In this document: piece after piece, positions 9,653-22,790 of the stretch
How the letters are laid out: the number at the start of each line of letters is the position of its first letter
Numbering within the stretch: position 1 is the stretch's first letter
Assembly: GCA_951812925.1 (NCBI GenBank)
Contig: OX638369.1
Coordinates: forward strand, 61,518,228 to 61,582,227
Direction of reading: 5' to 3'
Length of the DNA: 64,000 nucleotides
Source of the DNA: Calliopum simillimum
Taxonomy: Eukaryota; Arthropoda; Insecta; Diptera; Lauxaniidae
Notes under the pieces: model-generated
The model's input: only the letters and a program-made list of their open reading frames with translations
Databases searched by the model: none
Told to the model about the DNA's origin: nothing
Translations under genes and position numbers: made by a program

Positions 9653-11902
9653 GAAACACACGTGCTCATACAACCAAAAGCGAAAATAATGAACTCATAG
9701 GATACATTGACAGCTGCACACAAAAACTGAAAGAACAACTCTTAACTAATGAACCTTTTAAGCAAAAGTTCACAAATTTAATCCAGGTTATTTAACTCTG
9801 GAAGCAAGTTATGCACCTGAGCTATACAAGAGAATGAGCTAATAAAGTTTTAATTTTATATATGGGTATTTCCACAGAAATATTTAACGCACATGAATTA
9901 GATTTGATACATGTGTACAGAGCTCCAGGAAAAACAAGGTTTGCTGGGAAAATGTGCGATGCAACGCCCTTAAAAAAATATTCATAATCTATGAGATTTG
10001 GTACACATGTAAAATGGATAAGGACAAATAACATCCTTTGAAAAAATTGGTGATGCAACGTCATCAAAACAAGATAAGGTGAAGCAACATTCACCGAGAA
10101 TTCCTGGTTCTTTGAAAGATTTTCAATTAAAATGTGTATGGTGCGACCTGATTAAAATTAAATAAAAAGAGTGTAAATTATTTTTGGGTAAAATCAAAAC
10201 CATTTTTAAGACACATCAACGCACAACATTCCTAAATTTGTCACATTGAAATATTGCTTCAGGTTTCCCTGAAATCGTAATTTGAATTGTTGGCCGCGAA
10301 AGCCAAAAATGATTTTGTCCTGTGTGACCGCCTTGGTTTTTGCAATTATCTTGTAAACGAAAAACTTAGCACCAATTATAGGGTTATTTAGGAGCTATAA
10401 GTTAAGCCAATTGTCAAGATAGCATATCCGTTTTATTTTGAATTTTTTTTTTTTTAACTTCAAATGTGTTCGAAGGTCACGTGCGACACCATGGAAAAGC
10501 CCATGAAGAATTCTCATAGATGTAACAGCCCTTTAAGTTTATGCTATTTCTGTTTGGTTTACCACACAGGGCATAGTCATCATCATTTCTATTGTTTTAT
10601 TTTTTGAATTCATATAACAAAATTTGAGAAGGAGCGTAAACGTAAATTTTTTTCTCCACGAACAAATCGAAATGCTTCTTTATGAGGACACAGAAAGCAA
10701 TGATGACTTTTCGTCTTCAAGTGATGCAGCCTCTGACATACAACGCACAATAGCAATGTATTAGATCTGATTAAACCGAGCAAAGTAATGATGATGGATA
10801 CTTTTTTTTGCCCAATACGTATGAAAAACGGTGCTTTCCTTGAAATACATTTTTTATTTTCCATATTAAATTATTCTTTTACATTTATCCACAGTAAGGC
10901 ACGGTAAAGGCGGCAGTATTTTTTGCTTATCAAAAGACTTTCGTTTATGTTTTTTAGACTGCCGCAGTCTGTTTTGTATGGAAATCATATCTTTCCGGCA
11001 CGATAGGGCAAAACCCAAATTTTCTGGCAAAATGTCAAAAAAAAAAATGTTACTTCCGGCATATCTTGATATATTTTGAAATTTGATATATTAAAAACCA
11101 ATAATTTTCTAAACATCACTGTATCACTTACTTTCATACATGCGCGTGGCTAGGGGAGCGGGATGAGTGAGCAACGCCCACCATACAAATCTCATTGCGC
11201 ACTCTAGAAAATTCGACAAGGAATTGGAAGAAAAGATTCAATACTATACCTTGAAAAATTATTCTGTATCCTCGAAAACTCCCGTCTATTAAATATTTTC
11301 ATAATCGTTTGAACTGTTTTCGAGAACGCCTATATTAGTTATACAAATACACAATATCTGTAAAGCATAATGCGTTATAAGCACCAAAAATGGTAAAATA
11401 GTGTCAGGGCCACATTTCGGCGCAGGCTACATAGTCTGCAGCCTAGGAGCCCGCACCACAAAGAGGCTCGCACCAAAAAAAAATCTAAAAAATTTTTAGT
11501 ATTTAATAGCATAAAATAAAAAAAAATCTTTGTTTTAATACTGTAGTGCGCCACATTTTTTCATTTACCGTCGGTAAAGAAGTTACACTTCATAAATTCT
11601 TGTTTAATTTTTCACAGCAACATATTCCGATTTGTATGCAAAAAATTACAGTTGTCCGGAATAAAACTCAGGGGACCAAAAGTTTAATTTTGATAAAATA
11701 AGTGTTTGGTCTATTTGAAAATTTGATGACGAAAAATGTTTGCTAAGACGGAAAAATCATATATTTTAAAACGTAAGCTGTTTAACTTCTGTTAAGGATT
11801 TTAACCCACTAAATTCCAATCTGCACATTTTACTCTCTCACTATATTTTGTATCTTAATTTTCCACCTTAGATGAGCACCATATCCAAAACTACAAAACT
11901 TA
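9653..11902. other. non-coding DNA with diverged GC-core repeat
   Basis: At 9840-10100 a weak repeat has GCGATGCAACGCCC (9955) and GTGATGCAACGTC (10050) about 95 bases apart, a further diverged form of the GCCACGCCC theme. From 10100 to 11900 I see no gene, inverted repeat or known element. Confidence 0.4.
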
Positions 11903-12463
11903 CAGTTTACATGGGTACCTGGTGACCACAGTATAGAGGACAACGAAATTGCTGATGAACAAGCAAAAGCAGGTGTGCTGCTCGAAAGTGAACCATTGAG
12001 CGTGTCACTTTCTTTACAGCAACATAATGTTATATATCAGAAATCGCTTTACTGTGAGGCTAACTTTAAATGGTTCCACTCAAATACTAGCGATGTAACG
12101 AAAAATTTTTGGCCAACTTTCTGTAAAGATAAAACAGACTACCTTTTCTCTTTACCTCGTAAAACATGTAGAACTGTTGTAGGAGCCATCACAGGACACT
12201 GTCTTATTAGTTATCATGCTCATAGTCTGGGCATTCTAACTGATAGTAGATGTAGGTGGTGTGATGAAGACGAAGAGAAGAATTTGGAACATCTACTGAG
12301 TTTTTGTCCAGCGCTTTGCAGAACCAAATTTAAAACCGTCGGCCAAATGTTTTTTAACAATCTTGAAAAACTTCTAAAGCCCTTACGCTCAAGCCTGAAG
12401 AGGGCTGAAAACCTATTATTACATCTAATTAATAACATCTACGTGACTCAATGTCCAGGATGA
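11903..12463 (+). pseudogene. LINE retrotransposon ORF2 C-terminus (RNase H end plus zinc knuckle)
   Basis: One open frame reads QFTWVPGDHSIEDNEIADEQ, matching the last RNase H motif of RNase H-bearing insect LINEs (usual form WVPGHxGIxGNExADxLA). The catalytic-core histidine and aspartate context is kept as GDHS and NEIAD. About 75 codons later follows CRWCDEDEEKNLEHLLSFCP, a C-x2-C...H-x4-C knuckle typical of these ORF2 tails. The frame ends at a TGA at 12461-12463, followed by a possible 3' UTR with GGTATCACTATGGA. Reverse transcriptase and endonuclease domains are absent upstream, so this is the 5'-truncated end of a dead copy. In the living element the protein would reverse-transcribe and integrate LINE RNA. 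The clade (I, Loa or related) is undecided. Confidence 0.8.
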
Positions 12464-12659
12464 TGTGGTATCACTATGGATCTTTTTGGTCTATGTGTGG
12501 CTAATTTGCCGCCACTTATACCTTACCTTCAGTTGAAAACAAATCCACATATGCACCGCATGTTCGTTATTTTACTCAGGACTTTTCAAAATAGCAAAAG
12601 CACTCCATTTTAAATTGTCAAGCATGTTTACAAGAATTTAACTAAAATACATACAAATG

Positions 12660-13330
12660 CTAGAAGTAGTAAGGGCAAGTTTAGAACAAAAACTTGGTGA
12701 ACTCGGACAAATGGGAGTACACCTTTAATAGAAAACTATTTTTATAACGCAATGCAAACGTAATTTGAGATAATTTAACTAAATTTCGCGCAGGCATTAG
12801 AGATAGTGATGAGCAAAATTAGTCTGGGTTCTTGTAAAATTACCAAGACCAAGACCAAGAAGCTGATATCATTGCAAGCGATGATCACCAAAACCAAGAC
12901 TGCTGTTTAGTCTTGCGTATTTATAGTTATTAGGTGTTTCACGCCCCTTTCAAGCATAAATTCATGTCTCAATTCGAAATTTGGCATCTCAAAAACCCAA
13001 CTGCTTTGTTAAAATAAGGTTTGGAAATTTTGAATACTCAACAATCTTTAGAAATTTTTTCCAGACCAAGACCGAGACCAAGACTCAATGTACAAGAACA
13101 AGACCAAGACTCAATATAAAAACCGAAACCAAGACTCAATGTGCAAGAACAAGACCAAGACCAAGACTGCTATGGTGTTGGTCTTGGTCTTGATTTGCTC
13201 ATCACTAATTAGAGATAGTTACTGCAATCTCAGACTAAATCGGGCAAGAGGACGTGGCATCTCACAACAAGCAAAATTTTCAAAATGATAAATGAGTTCT
13301 TAATTTTTGGCCAGGCCTTAGATAACACCC
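12660..13330 (-). repeat. dispersed repeat family A, interrupted copy
   Basis: The flanks of the 404-bp insertion match family A reversed: AACTCGGACAAATGGGAGTAC and TTTGAGATAATTTAACTAAATTTCGC before it, then GAGGACGTGGCATCTC, AAGCAAAATTTTCAAAATG and TTTTTGGCCAGGCC after it (compare 21660-21770 and 33780-33895). The insertion splits the word around ATTAGAGA. Confidence 0.65.
12804..13207. mobile_element. hAT-type MITE with perfect 8-bp duplication
   Basis: Ends TAGTGATGAGCAAA (12804) and TTTGCTCATCACTA (13207) are exact inverted repeats. ATTAGAGA is duplicated at 12796-12803 and 13208-13215. An 8-bp duplication is the hallmark of hAT elements. The interior has several ACCAAGACCAAG runs with the complement GGTCTTGGTCTTG at the right side, so the terminal regions can pair further. 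The open frames 12981-13193 and 13088-13288 are translations of this minisatellite, not genes. Confidence 0.85.
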
Positions 13331-14550
13331 TTATTTTAAATTTTGCTGCATTGTCAGATTTTTGGCTTTGTTACATAGTTGAGATTGGCGCTTTTTGTTA
13401 GAGAAGAGTGAATGAACTCTTATGTATGTATCCCTCATTAGGTTGCTTCGTTTCAAAATTTGTCAATATACCTAAAGAGTTTATCTTACCAGTCAAAACC
13501 AGCCGGCCAGTTGCCCACCCTAGGAAAAAATCTTATCTACGCCAATGCTTTCATAAGAGATAAAAATAACGTTAAAAGTGGCGTATTCCTAAGAAACCCA
13601 AAACCTCTATCAAGTACATATGTTTAATGCATTCACATAAAATACAAATTTTTTGAGAAAAGATATTGCAAATGCAAAGTAGAAATAGCTATTTTGTATT
13701 TGCATTTTAAATAAATATATTTCGACATTTTAACATCTCAACTTTCAGTCCTATAATATCACTAAAGAATCACTAAAAAGTCAATTACCAAAGATCACAG
13801 ATAAACCCATTTTTCCAAAATAAAAAATCTTGACAAATTCATCGAATGGTTCGTGATACCAGCTTTGTAATACAAGCGAATCTTTTTTCCAACCAATAAA
13901 CACGAACAAACTTACGAGCTGTTAATAAAACCTGGGATTGTTTTTTCCCCCCGAAGCAATACAGTGAAAATTACAAAAGGAAAAAATAAAAATCAATAAA
14001 ATCATTTTCACAGCATCATTTTTCAAAATGGCCCCGATGACTTTACATTTTGTTTTTGAAAATATGCTGTTTGTTTCTGTTGTTTTGCTGGTTGCCCGTA
14101 TGTGAGTCACGTATTCGATTGTCAAAGGAATGTGTTCTGACAATTTAGTGCGTGAGCAAAATACGAGTATGTCAGTAACTATTTAGTCCATGTTTATTTT
14201 CTCTTTTATTTTGGTGTTTTTCTGCTCCCTACCTCCCGGTCCCCTCCAAATTGTTGGTTGTTGACTTTTCATGTTGCTGTCGTTACGCTTAAATAAATTT
14301 TGGATGATTAAAATTAAATTGTTTTCGACTGGTTTGCCAATTGCATTTAATTAATTCCATTGCTCAAATCTCTCAAACAAGTTAATTATCACAAGTACTT
14401 TATGGTCAGTCACCCGGTTACCACCGCCTCCTTTGCTTTCTCTTGTCCAACATACTCGAATGCCGCTATCCCATCCCGTACCCAATGGCAATTTTTCGAT
14501 GTCGCTGGCTGCAATTTAAATTTATGACCAAAAGCGACAACTTTTTTCGC
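13331..14550. other. non-coding DNA, probably old single-copy sequence
   Basis: No repeat partner in the window. The 13900-14550 part is richer in mixed sequence (for example CAGTCACCCGGTTACCACCG) and resembles fly intron or regulatory DNA in texture. No gene supported. Confidence 0.35.
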
Positions 14551-14900
14551 AGTCAACTATGATTGCATAATTTTGCTAGCTAACTGTAAAAATGAAGCAA
14601 AAATAAAATTGACGCTTCCGGCATGTTGGCGCGTTATTTCTGCCAATTCGCAAGAACCCACTGTGAGATGTTGCCAGATGTTCATGGCAAATCTTGAAAA
14701 TCTGGTGATTGAAACGCGTCGGAATACAGAAACTTGCACTAGATTCGTCAAACAAAACTGGTGATCATGATGAACTTCTGGTGGTAGCGCTTTTTGACAA
14801 ATTTTATTTCTTACTGCTGCTTACTGATGGACCTTGGACCCAACTCGTTGACGTGATGTATGGGACTGTAGAACGTTGTCTTTGTGGGCAGCGATAAGTG
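14551..14900. other. short overlapping open frames, not supported as genes
   Basis: Frames of 60-70 codons occur on both strands here. No family recognised, no splice-site pairing evident, and the two strands compete, so none is called. Confidence 0.35.
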
Positions 14901-16790
14901 TTCAAGGTACTTGCATTTGAAAATTTTTGAACTTTTCTTTTTCGGGGTTCCATTTGCAACACACGCCATAATAGAGTTAGAGCCAAATTACAAAAGTTAT
15001 CAAAATTTCGCATCCCATTCTTGATCGAAATTTGCTACATATGTAGCATAGGTTGAATCGTGAAAAGAAATTAATAGCTTTTAAGAGATAAAAGCCTCGA
15101 TCACCTCCGTTAGAAACTAAGTCTACTTTCATTATTTAAACTTCAGACATGGTATAAGTTTTTCTGTTCGCACTTTGGGTAAAATTTGCAAAAGCTCTTC
15201 GCAACTTTTCTTTTAAATTATTTGGTGCTTCTGCAACTTTTTAATTGTTGACACTTTCGTCACTTTCAGAATAACACTCTTCCTCTAATAACCTGCACAA
15301 AAAGATTTCCAATGCATTGAAAATAATATTAAGGCTCGTTGCTTGGCAAAATGGATAACTTATTTCTTAAATATAATTTGAATCTATTAAAAAAGCACTA
15401 AATAGGCAAAATTTATTCTATTAAAAATCAGGAAAATACCGACCAATCCCGGGATTTTCGGGACTGTAAAAAGGCCGGGATCCCGAAATGACATCCCATT
15501 GGTTTGGAAAGTAATGACCCGAAAACGGGTTATTTATTTTATCGGAAATGCCCATCGTTGATTAATATGTAAATTTGGCATACGACTAGTCAAACGGCAT
15601 TCCACTTTTAACACATGAGAAGAAAACCTTTATACCACATGGATACAGTTTGATTCTCTGCATTGAATTTTCCTTTGGAATTAAGTCCAATTTAATTCCG
15701 ACTCCGAAGAGAATCAGAATTCAGAAAGCGGCTGATTGTTAAAACATAATCAAGTAGAATATTGAAAAACAAATTATTTCAATAATCGATAACGACAGTA
15801 AAAAGAAACCCCAGAAAAATTACCTTTCGATGTCAATAAGCCTTGCCCGGAATACTGTACCGTTCAGCTGATGACTAAAAAAGAAGAAGAAAAATAGTGA
15901 AAAGTTGGGTCTACTATGCGGCCATTGTACTGTAGATGCATATCTGGTTTTGCATTGGAACTGATGAAAATATGGCGTTTCTATAGCCTGTTTATGCAAT
16001 AGCGTTGTTTATAGCTTGTTTTGCACCTCTACAACCTAAGTTTTTACCTGGTTTTGGCACAGAAACCAAATTTCTAACGATTTTCAAAAGTTTTCAATAT
16101 TCTTAAAATCATAGATCACGCTATTTTGAATCTAATGCAAAAAGCACATTTTTCTGTCTATAACCTATAGTGTTTATATTATCATGGTAATCAACTGGAA
16201 ATGTAGTTTTTATGTTGACTATGGATGAAAAAAACAATTCTGAGAAAAATCTTAACTCTTGTACTACCGGGTCGAAAATGGTACGTGCTTAACTTTTTAA
16301 ATTAATAATACATGTCTAGAAGTTTTCGTTTCTAGAATCTAAATTCGAGGTCAAAATTGGGCCATCACCTCAGGGTTTTGAGATATTTGAGGTTATGTAC
16401 GCGAATAATGGCTATTTTGGCTATTTTTGAGTTTAGATGCAGACCTACCTAAGTTACCTAAGTAACCACGTAGTACTATTCTGTTCTTTCAAAATGAGCT
16501 CTTAAAAGGTGCCATAGGATACGTTCTTCAAAAGTTGTGGCGGATTCAAGATGCCATTTGGGAATCCCATATAAAGGGTAAAACGACACAGGCTTTAACG
16601 GCCATAACTTTTGCAAGATTTATCGTTGCGCAAATACATATCTCTCTTTTTTGTCTGATATTTGCAACCAGGCTTCGAAAAGCTTAGAATTGCGGAAGAA
16701 TAAGTTACCTGACAAAAAAATTCATTAAAAAAACGGGCACAATCAGGCGTCTATATTTTTAAATAATATTAACAAAAGCAACATCTAAGG
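14901..16790. other. non-coding DNA
   Basis: Contains a small GC-rich hairpin near 15448-15505 (CCCGGGATTTTCGGGAC, CCGGGATCCCGAAATG), probably a fragment of an inverted-repeat element. Otherwise nothing recognised. Confidence 0.35.
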
Positions 16791-17200
16791 GGCCGTCCAT
16801 TAATTATGTAAGACGTTTTAAGCATATTTTTGAATGAACCCATTCTGTCGCCTCGACCTACATAGGATTTTTCTGAATTTTACTCCAGAATATTTGGAAA
16901 GGTGCCCCGTAAATCTAAAACGACCTTCTGACACCCTTTCGGGTCGAAATTTTTTTGTTCGCCTATTGGCGATTTTATTTTATACGTCTAGGAATATATT
17001 CCATCACATTTGGTTTGTTGAACATGTAAAACAAATTTTCTTAAAACCTGGGTCATATAAGAGAATATTATTTTCGGATATGCCCATATATGCCCTGTGT
17101 TTCATTTGATGATAATATTGTGGATCTTACGTAAGATTTTATGTAACTCCCCTCTCCCCCACGTAAGAAATCGTAAGATTTTTCATTACCCCCACCCCTT
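16791..17200 (+). repeat. MITE end and solo foldback arm
   Basis: Begins AAGGGGCCGTCCATTAATTA near 16788, a type of end I recall from many insect genomes. Bases 16905-17095 are collinear with one arm of the foldback at 37023-37678 (shared AAAACGACCT, TATATTCCA(T/C)CAC, AAAACCTGGGTCATA, CGGATATG). CCCCTCTCCCCCACGTAAG follows at 17145. The frame 16834-17109 is chance. Confidence 0.5.
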
Positions 17201-17533
17201 CTTACTTAGGATGGCTTCTAACTAGTTTTGGGTTTCTTATGACTAACAAATTCCAACAAAATTTTAAAAGCTTACAAGAAGTTCGAAATTTAAAAGTCTG
17301 GGGTTTCATTTGAATTTTAGATTTTTCCACAGAAAATCAAAATATATTTGAATGTTTTTAACTAAATTGCAGTTTTATCCATTTTCATTTTGGAAAAAAA
17401 AAAAACAAATTATTTAAATTACTTTTAAATAATTGAAAAAAGAGTTAAAATCACGACTTTTTTGCGATATCTCAGTAAAATGCAAATGAATCAACTTTGA
17501 CACATGGCTGAAGAATAGTAAATTATTTTTCCT
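17201..17533. other. spacer
   Basis: AT-rich sequence to the left of the TA-type element; nothing recognised. Confidence 0.3.
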
Positions 17534-17535
17534 TA

Positions 17536-19798
17536 GGGGAGATGTGTGTACCTTGGTCCGAGTGTACCTCGGTCCAAGTGCAAGTTGCCACTCAACAGTT
17601 GCACGTTTACGATAATGTTCTTCTATGGAATTTTCCACTCACACCGCTGACTGATCACGGCGTGCTTGAACCAAGTTTAAATAAAAGTTTCTTGCATATG
17701 AGTTTTTTGACTGAATTATGTTACGTAATAACTTCACGAATCAAATGATCCCAAAATTAAAAAAATCGAATGGGCCCTTTTTGAAATAAGGAGCCTTAAG
17801 CAATAACTATAAAAAGTTAATGCAACACAAAATTAAAAATATTTGTAACATTTTGCAAACCATTTTTCTAAACTAATTTGAGGTCGCTGAACACGAAAAA
17901 CGCATTTATTTTTTTTTCCTTGGGGTCGTTCCCAAGTTATTCGATAATTTATAATTTCGAAGTTATAGCTTCATATACATCAATATATATCTATGACGCC
18001 AAGTCCGATCAATTTTATTTTTCCACGCTTACAGAGAGTGATTAACGGCGCTTCTAACAAATGTACAAATAATTATGCTCCAAACAAAATTGACTGAGTT
18101 AAAGCAGGAAAAAGCTTGATATTTCAAAAATTTTTTAAATTTTTCACATCAACTTCAAATGAAACACTTTGTTTTTGGCACATACTTTTTTTAAATAATT
18201 ATTTTTAGAAATGTGATTTAATGGCGCATATAATTGCAAACATTTTAAGCCTATGTTGAGCAAAGGAAGATGTGAGAATTTTCGAAATGTTCGGCCTGAG
18301 TCAACAGATCCAATTTTTCAGCCTCCAAATAGGACACCCTACACTTATTGAACACTTTAAAGATGATTTAAGTAACTTCTAATCATTCTCTGTAGAAGAA
18401 CATTGCGGATTGTATCAAAAATATTAATTTTTGAAAGAAATCGAAATTTCTCTATTGCACTAAAACCTTAATATCTTTTGGAAATTTCATTCGATTTTGC
18501 TCAACATAGGCTTAAAATGTTTGCAATTATATACGCCATTAAATCACATTTCTAAAAATAATTATTTAAAAAAACTATGTGCCAAAAACAAAGTGTTTCA
18601 TTTGAAGTTGATGTGAAAAATTTCAAAAATTTTTGAAATATCAAGCTTTTTCCTGCTTTAACTCAGTCAATTTTGTTTGGAGCATAATTATTTGTACATT
18701 TGTTAGAAGCGCCGTTAATCACTCTTTGTAAGCGTGGAAAAATAAAATTGATCGGACTTGGCGTCATAGAAATATATTGATGCGTTTTTCGTGTTCAGCA
18801 ACCTAAAATTAGTTTAGAAAAATGGTTTGCAAAATGTTACAAATATTTTTAATTTTGTGTTGTATTAACTTTTAATAGTTATTGCTTAAGGCTCCTTATT
18901 TCAAAAAGGGCCCATTCGATTTTTTTAATTTTGGGATCATTTGATTCGTGAAGTTATTACGTAACATAATTCAGTCAAAAAACTCATATGCAAGAAACTT
19001 TTATTTAAACTTGGTTCAAGCACGCCGTGTGATATTAGTAGACTTCAGACCGTCTAGCTGTATGCGTGTATGGATAGTGACGGAGAAAGTGTTTTTGGTG
19101 CGTAAAAATTAGTTTTTGGAGTAAACTACGAAACGTTTTGTAAGAAACTTAGTTGAGATATTTCAGTTTTACAACATCAGGAAGGAAGTTTAGTTATTAT
19201 TTTAAGCTTTTAGTGTGTTTTAGATGTATTTTCATAAATGTATGTTATGGGTGTTGACAGTTTTTAAAACATGCTGTCTGTGTGTACCTTGGACCTATGC
19301 TTATTGACCAGCGAGCCTTTTTTGACGGTCAACCAAGAAGCCATAATCGCCTTTCAATAAAATATTATTATATTTTTTACGTGATCAATGTATTTATTTG
19401 CAACCATTTTTGCTTAATTAATTGTTTTTTTCTAAGTGGTCTTTTTTGAGTTATAATTTTTGTTTATGATTTATTTTTTTTTTTTCTTATTGACAAAAAT
19501 GTTACTTTTGGTTACATAATAAATGGTTCTTTCATAATTTGATACCTATATACAATGTATTTTCTTTTATTTTTGATAGTCTAAGGTTCACTTGCATGGT
19601 GTACCTTGGACCGTTTGAGATTGGAACGGAAAAAGTAATATTTCTTTTCAATGGTAAGACATAGAAATATCATTTTACGTCATTTGATGCTGAAAACATT
19701 GTGGAAATATAACTTAGACAAAAAAATAAAGAAACTTTTTTGGAAAATCCAGCACATTGAAAAAACTGAAAAGCGGACCAAGGTACACACATCTCCCC
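17536..19798. mobile_element. TA-type element with repeated word TGTACCTTGGACC, host of a palindrome
   Basis: GGGGAGATGTGTGTACCTTG from 17536 is matched inversely, to 19798; the perfect match runs 25 bases. TA precedes the left end and TG follows the right, one change from a TA duplication. The word TGTACC(T/C)(T/C)GG(A/T)CC recurs at 17548, 17563, 19282 and 19599, and inverted at the right end. Excluding the 1374-bp palindrome, the original element was about 0.9 kb, the size of the other TA-type elements. Confidence 0.7.
17656..19029. mobile_element. 1374-bp foldback, CACGGCGTGC ends, TGAT duplication
   Basis: Ends CACGGCGTGCTTGAACCAAG and its exact complement bound two long arms (about 17656-18262 and 18498-19029) around a ~230-base loop. 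The 4-bp TGAT flanks both ends (17652-17655, 19030-19033). The left arm has about 70 extra bases near 17915-17985. No coding capacity. The ends and 4-bp duplication match those of 50660-52050, defining a family. Confidence 0.85.
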
Positions 19799-21339
19799 TG
19801 AAACTAAAAACATTTTGGTTTATTTTGAAGTATCTTCTGTCACACTGCATCCACAAAAATTCAATAGCAACACGTGCAAAAATTAGGTTTTGGCCAGAAA
19901 AGTGTGCTTTTTGATCCACAGTGCAATGGTGTGAAAATCTCAGTTTTCATGAAAAACGCATTTTTCTAGTTTCATAACTCGACGTAGATACGGTCATTGA
20001 GAACTAACAACGTAATCTATCTGAAATTTTATACCAGAACTATGTAGTACTTTATTAAAAAATATCTGCACTAAAAGTCGGCGAAAGCAAGAATGATAGT
20101 TTAAGTAGATGTGTTTTTTTCTTAAATTTCAATCAATTTGTCTGGCAACACTGCAATAGGTTAGTTTTCATTATTGTTGTAGTGATTGTTGACTACAGTT
20201 GTTCGGTTTTTTGTTGTTTTCGTCCCCATCGTTGTTGTTGCAGTTGTCGTGAGTGTTGACAGAAATTTCTCTCGATGATGTTGTAGCTAACGTCAGCCAC
20301 GAAATTGGAGTCAAATAACCGCAACGTCATGCGATAAATTTTCGTGTAAATGAACATAAAGCATTTTGAAAACATGTTGACATTTATGAATGAGCAAAAT
20401 GGCTTCTCGGAGTCAACGTTGCGCAGTAACTGCAAGGAAAATAATTGAACTTTGTTGCAATGCGATAAAAAATTACAAGAACATGGTGTTTTACGTAAGT
20501 CTGGAGACTGAATTTATGTATACGTATTGCATATGACAAATTGGCAAAATAGTCTGTAAGATATAAGGGGTCGTTCACATATCAGGTACGTCACGAGACC
20601 AAAAATCAAATTTTCCAGTATAAAGCTTTCGCTATAACTCTGTAGCGGTGCATTTTACAGTTATGAAATTTGAATTGAAGATGCACACGAACGCGAGCTA
20701 TCGATTTCTTAAATAAAAATCTAGAGGTCGTGTCGATTAGATACGATTTTTTGGGAGTATGGGCTCTATACATGCTAGCTAATCTATGACCAAATACCAT
20801 ATCAATTTTCTATTCAAATCCTGCAAGTCACACATTTTTTTTTTTAGTGTATTCAAAATATCTCGGCAAAATTGTGTTCGTTTAAGTAATCAAAATGATC
20901 TCTGAATCGCATTGCTGGTATTAAAATAATCTTTCCAGCCAAATTGACAACAGCGACGAAGCAAAACTCAACAATTTTCATAACTTGACAAATTGCTCAG
21001 AAGCAAGTTAAATTAAGTAAGTTTTTCTTTTCAACTAATGCCAACGTTGTTGTGCAATAAAGTTGTGAAAGTTTTTCTTTATTTCGTCAGTTTCAGTGCG
21101 TTTTCACTTTATGAATTTTATTTTTGTTGTACATAAATTTCCAGCGGCACATTTTTTATGTTCGTTAAGAAACTTTTACAAGACTAAAATGGAATAACCT
21201 CGAAAGTTTTGACTTTTTGAAGAATATGTACTCGCATAATTCTTATGACAATGACATATTATTTCAAAATATAAAATTTGTTTGTGACTAAGGTGGGAAG
21301 CTGGTGGCAGAAAAAATGATGTGATTTCATCGTTAGACA
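19799..21339. other. non-coding DNA
   Basis: Includes GTTGTTGTTGCAG-type triplet runs (20170-20250) and a possible single element end GGGGTCGTTCACATATCAGG at 20568. No gene recognised. Confidence 0.35.
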
Positions 21340-21775
21340 GACTACATACTTATCTTGTGAAGACAACATAAAAAAAATGAGCGAAATCGGTCAACAGACA
21401 CTCCTACTGCCCATACAGAAAATATATTCAAAATGTAACTTTAGGAGTATTTTTCACGATAATGCAACCAAAATACACATAAAGACTAGAAATGCTTAGC
21501 GCATGTTCTGGGCAAAAACAAGGCAAATTCGAACAAAGGGGCGTGGCACCTCCCATATAATTAAAAATTTCAATATGCTATACTGAAAGAGTTTTTTTGA
21601 GATGATCCAACTAAATTTCACCTAAACTTTAAGGTCTATAAATGCACGCTCTGAGCAAAAATTTTACGAACTCGGACAGGAAGATGTGGCACCTCCCATA
21701 TAAGCAAAATTTTCGAAATGCTGCAGTATAGGGCATTAAATGTTTGGCCAGGCCAAAGGTAACACCAGTGTTTGT
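21340..21775 (-). repeat. dispersed repeat family A
   Basis: Minus-strand copy with two GCGTGGCACCTCCCAT-type cores (21541, 21673) about 135 bases apart. It contains GAGCGAAATCGGTCAACAG at the left and CTGCAGTATAGGGCATTAAA plus TTTGGCCAGGCCAAAGGTAA at the right, all shared inversely with 52895-53480. Confidence 0.7.
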
Positions 21776-22427
21776 CTTATATGAATTTAGATAACACTTA
21801 AATGCCAAAAATTAAATGAATAAACAAAGGCACGAATAGTCTTTTTTGAAGATAAATCTGAGTCCGGCCACAAAAATTCCCTACCATTGAAAATGCTTTA
21901 CTTTTGGAATTGTAAATGATATTTACAAAAAACTGATTATATTCTTTTACGAGCCTCAGCAGTTTATTTTAATTTTATATAATCTCACCCTTCATGTTAA
22001 AATCAATCCAATAAGTAATTATCAACATATTAAAAATGGGAATTATCCTAAAAAAATTTGTAGGGGAGGGGGGGGGGCTAGTGTGGAGAATTTTTATATA
22101 ATTACAAAATTATGTATGTAAATATATCATTTTCGTAATAAAGTAATTTTTAGCGATTACTTATACCTCTTGCCTTCATAATTGCATCAATAGTTATGAA
22201 TTTTTATTTTCATAAATGCACTATTAAATTATTTTAAAAAGAGCTTACATTTGTCCAAATTGATTTAACTGGAGGCTAATGTGGGCACCATAAGAAACTT
22301 GATAATTCATACAAAAACGTTAAGAAAGAGATACATATTTATTAAAGAAAATAATGATGTAATACAAATAATAATGCAAATAAAAAATTAACTGCTATCC
22401 CATTCCCATATTTGGAGAAATTTATAT

Positions 22428-22790
22428 CAAACTTCATATAACTTGCTGATCGAGATGCTCCCGGCAGTTGTTGCGCTTGTGGCAGCTTTGCCACTATTTC
22501 ATTTCGGTGAATTTGGCTGGTATCCGGTATATCGGGATACGTGATCTATCGTTCTTTCTTTTTAGAAACGTAATGTCGAAATCTTGAGAACCGTGGATCG
22601 TGACAATTTGGCCAGTATAAAATACTTTTTGTCCATGTTGTTTCAAACTTCATATAACTTGCTAATCGAGATGTTTCCGACAGTTGTTGTGGTTGTGGCA
22701 GCTTTGCCACTATTTCATTTCGGTAAATTTCGCTGATATCCGGTAAATCTGGATACGTGAATCTGTCGTTCATTCTTTTTAGTAACGTAC
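22428..22790 (+). repeat. 216-bp tandem duplication inside the pogo-like element
   Basis: Two copies starting CAAACTTCATATAACTTGCT at 22428 and 22644; the second is partial. Shared text includes GTTGTGGCAGCTTTGCCACT-like sequence and CCACTATTTCATTTCGGT. The duplicated part contains decayed transposase coding sequence on the minus strand. Confidence 0.75.

Noticed and set aside
12981..13288. Frames rich in TKTKTQ/RTRPRP
   Set aside because: Translations of the ACCAAG minisatellite inside a hAT-type MITE.
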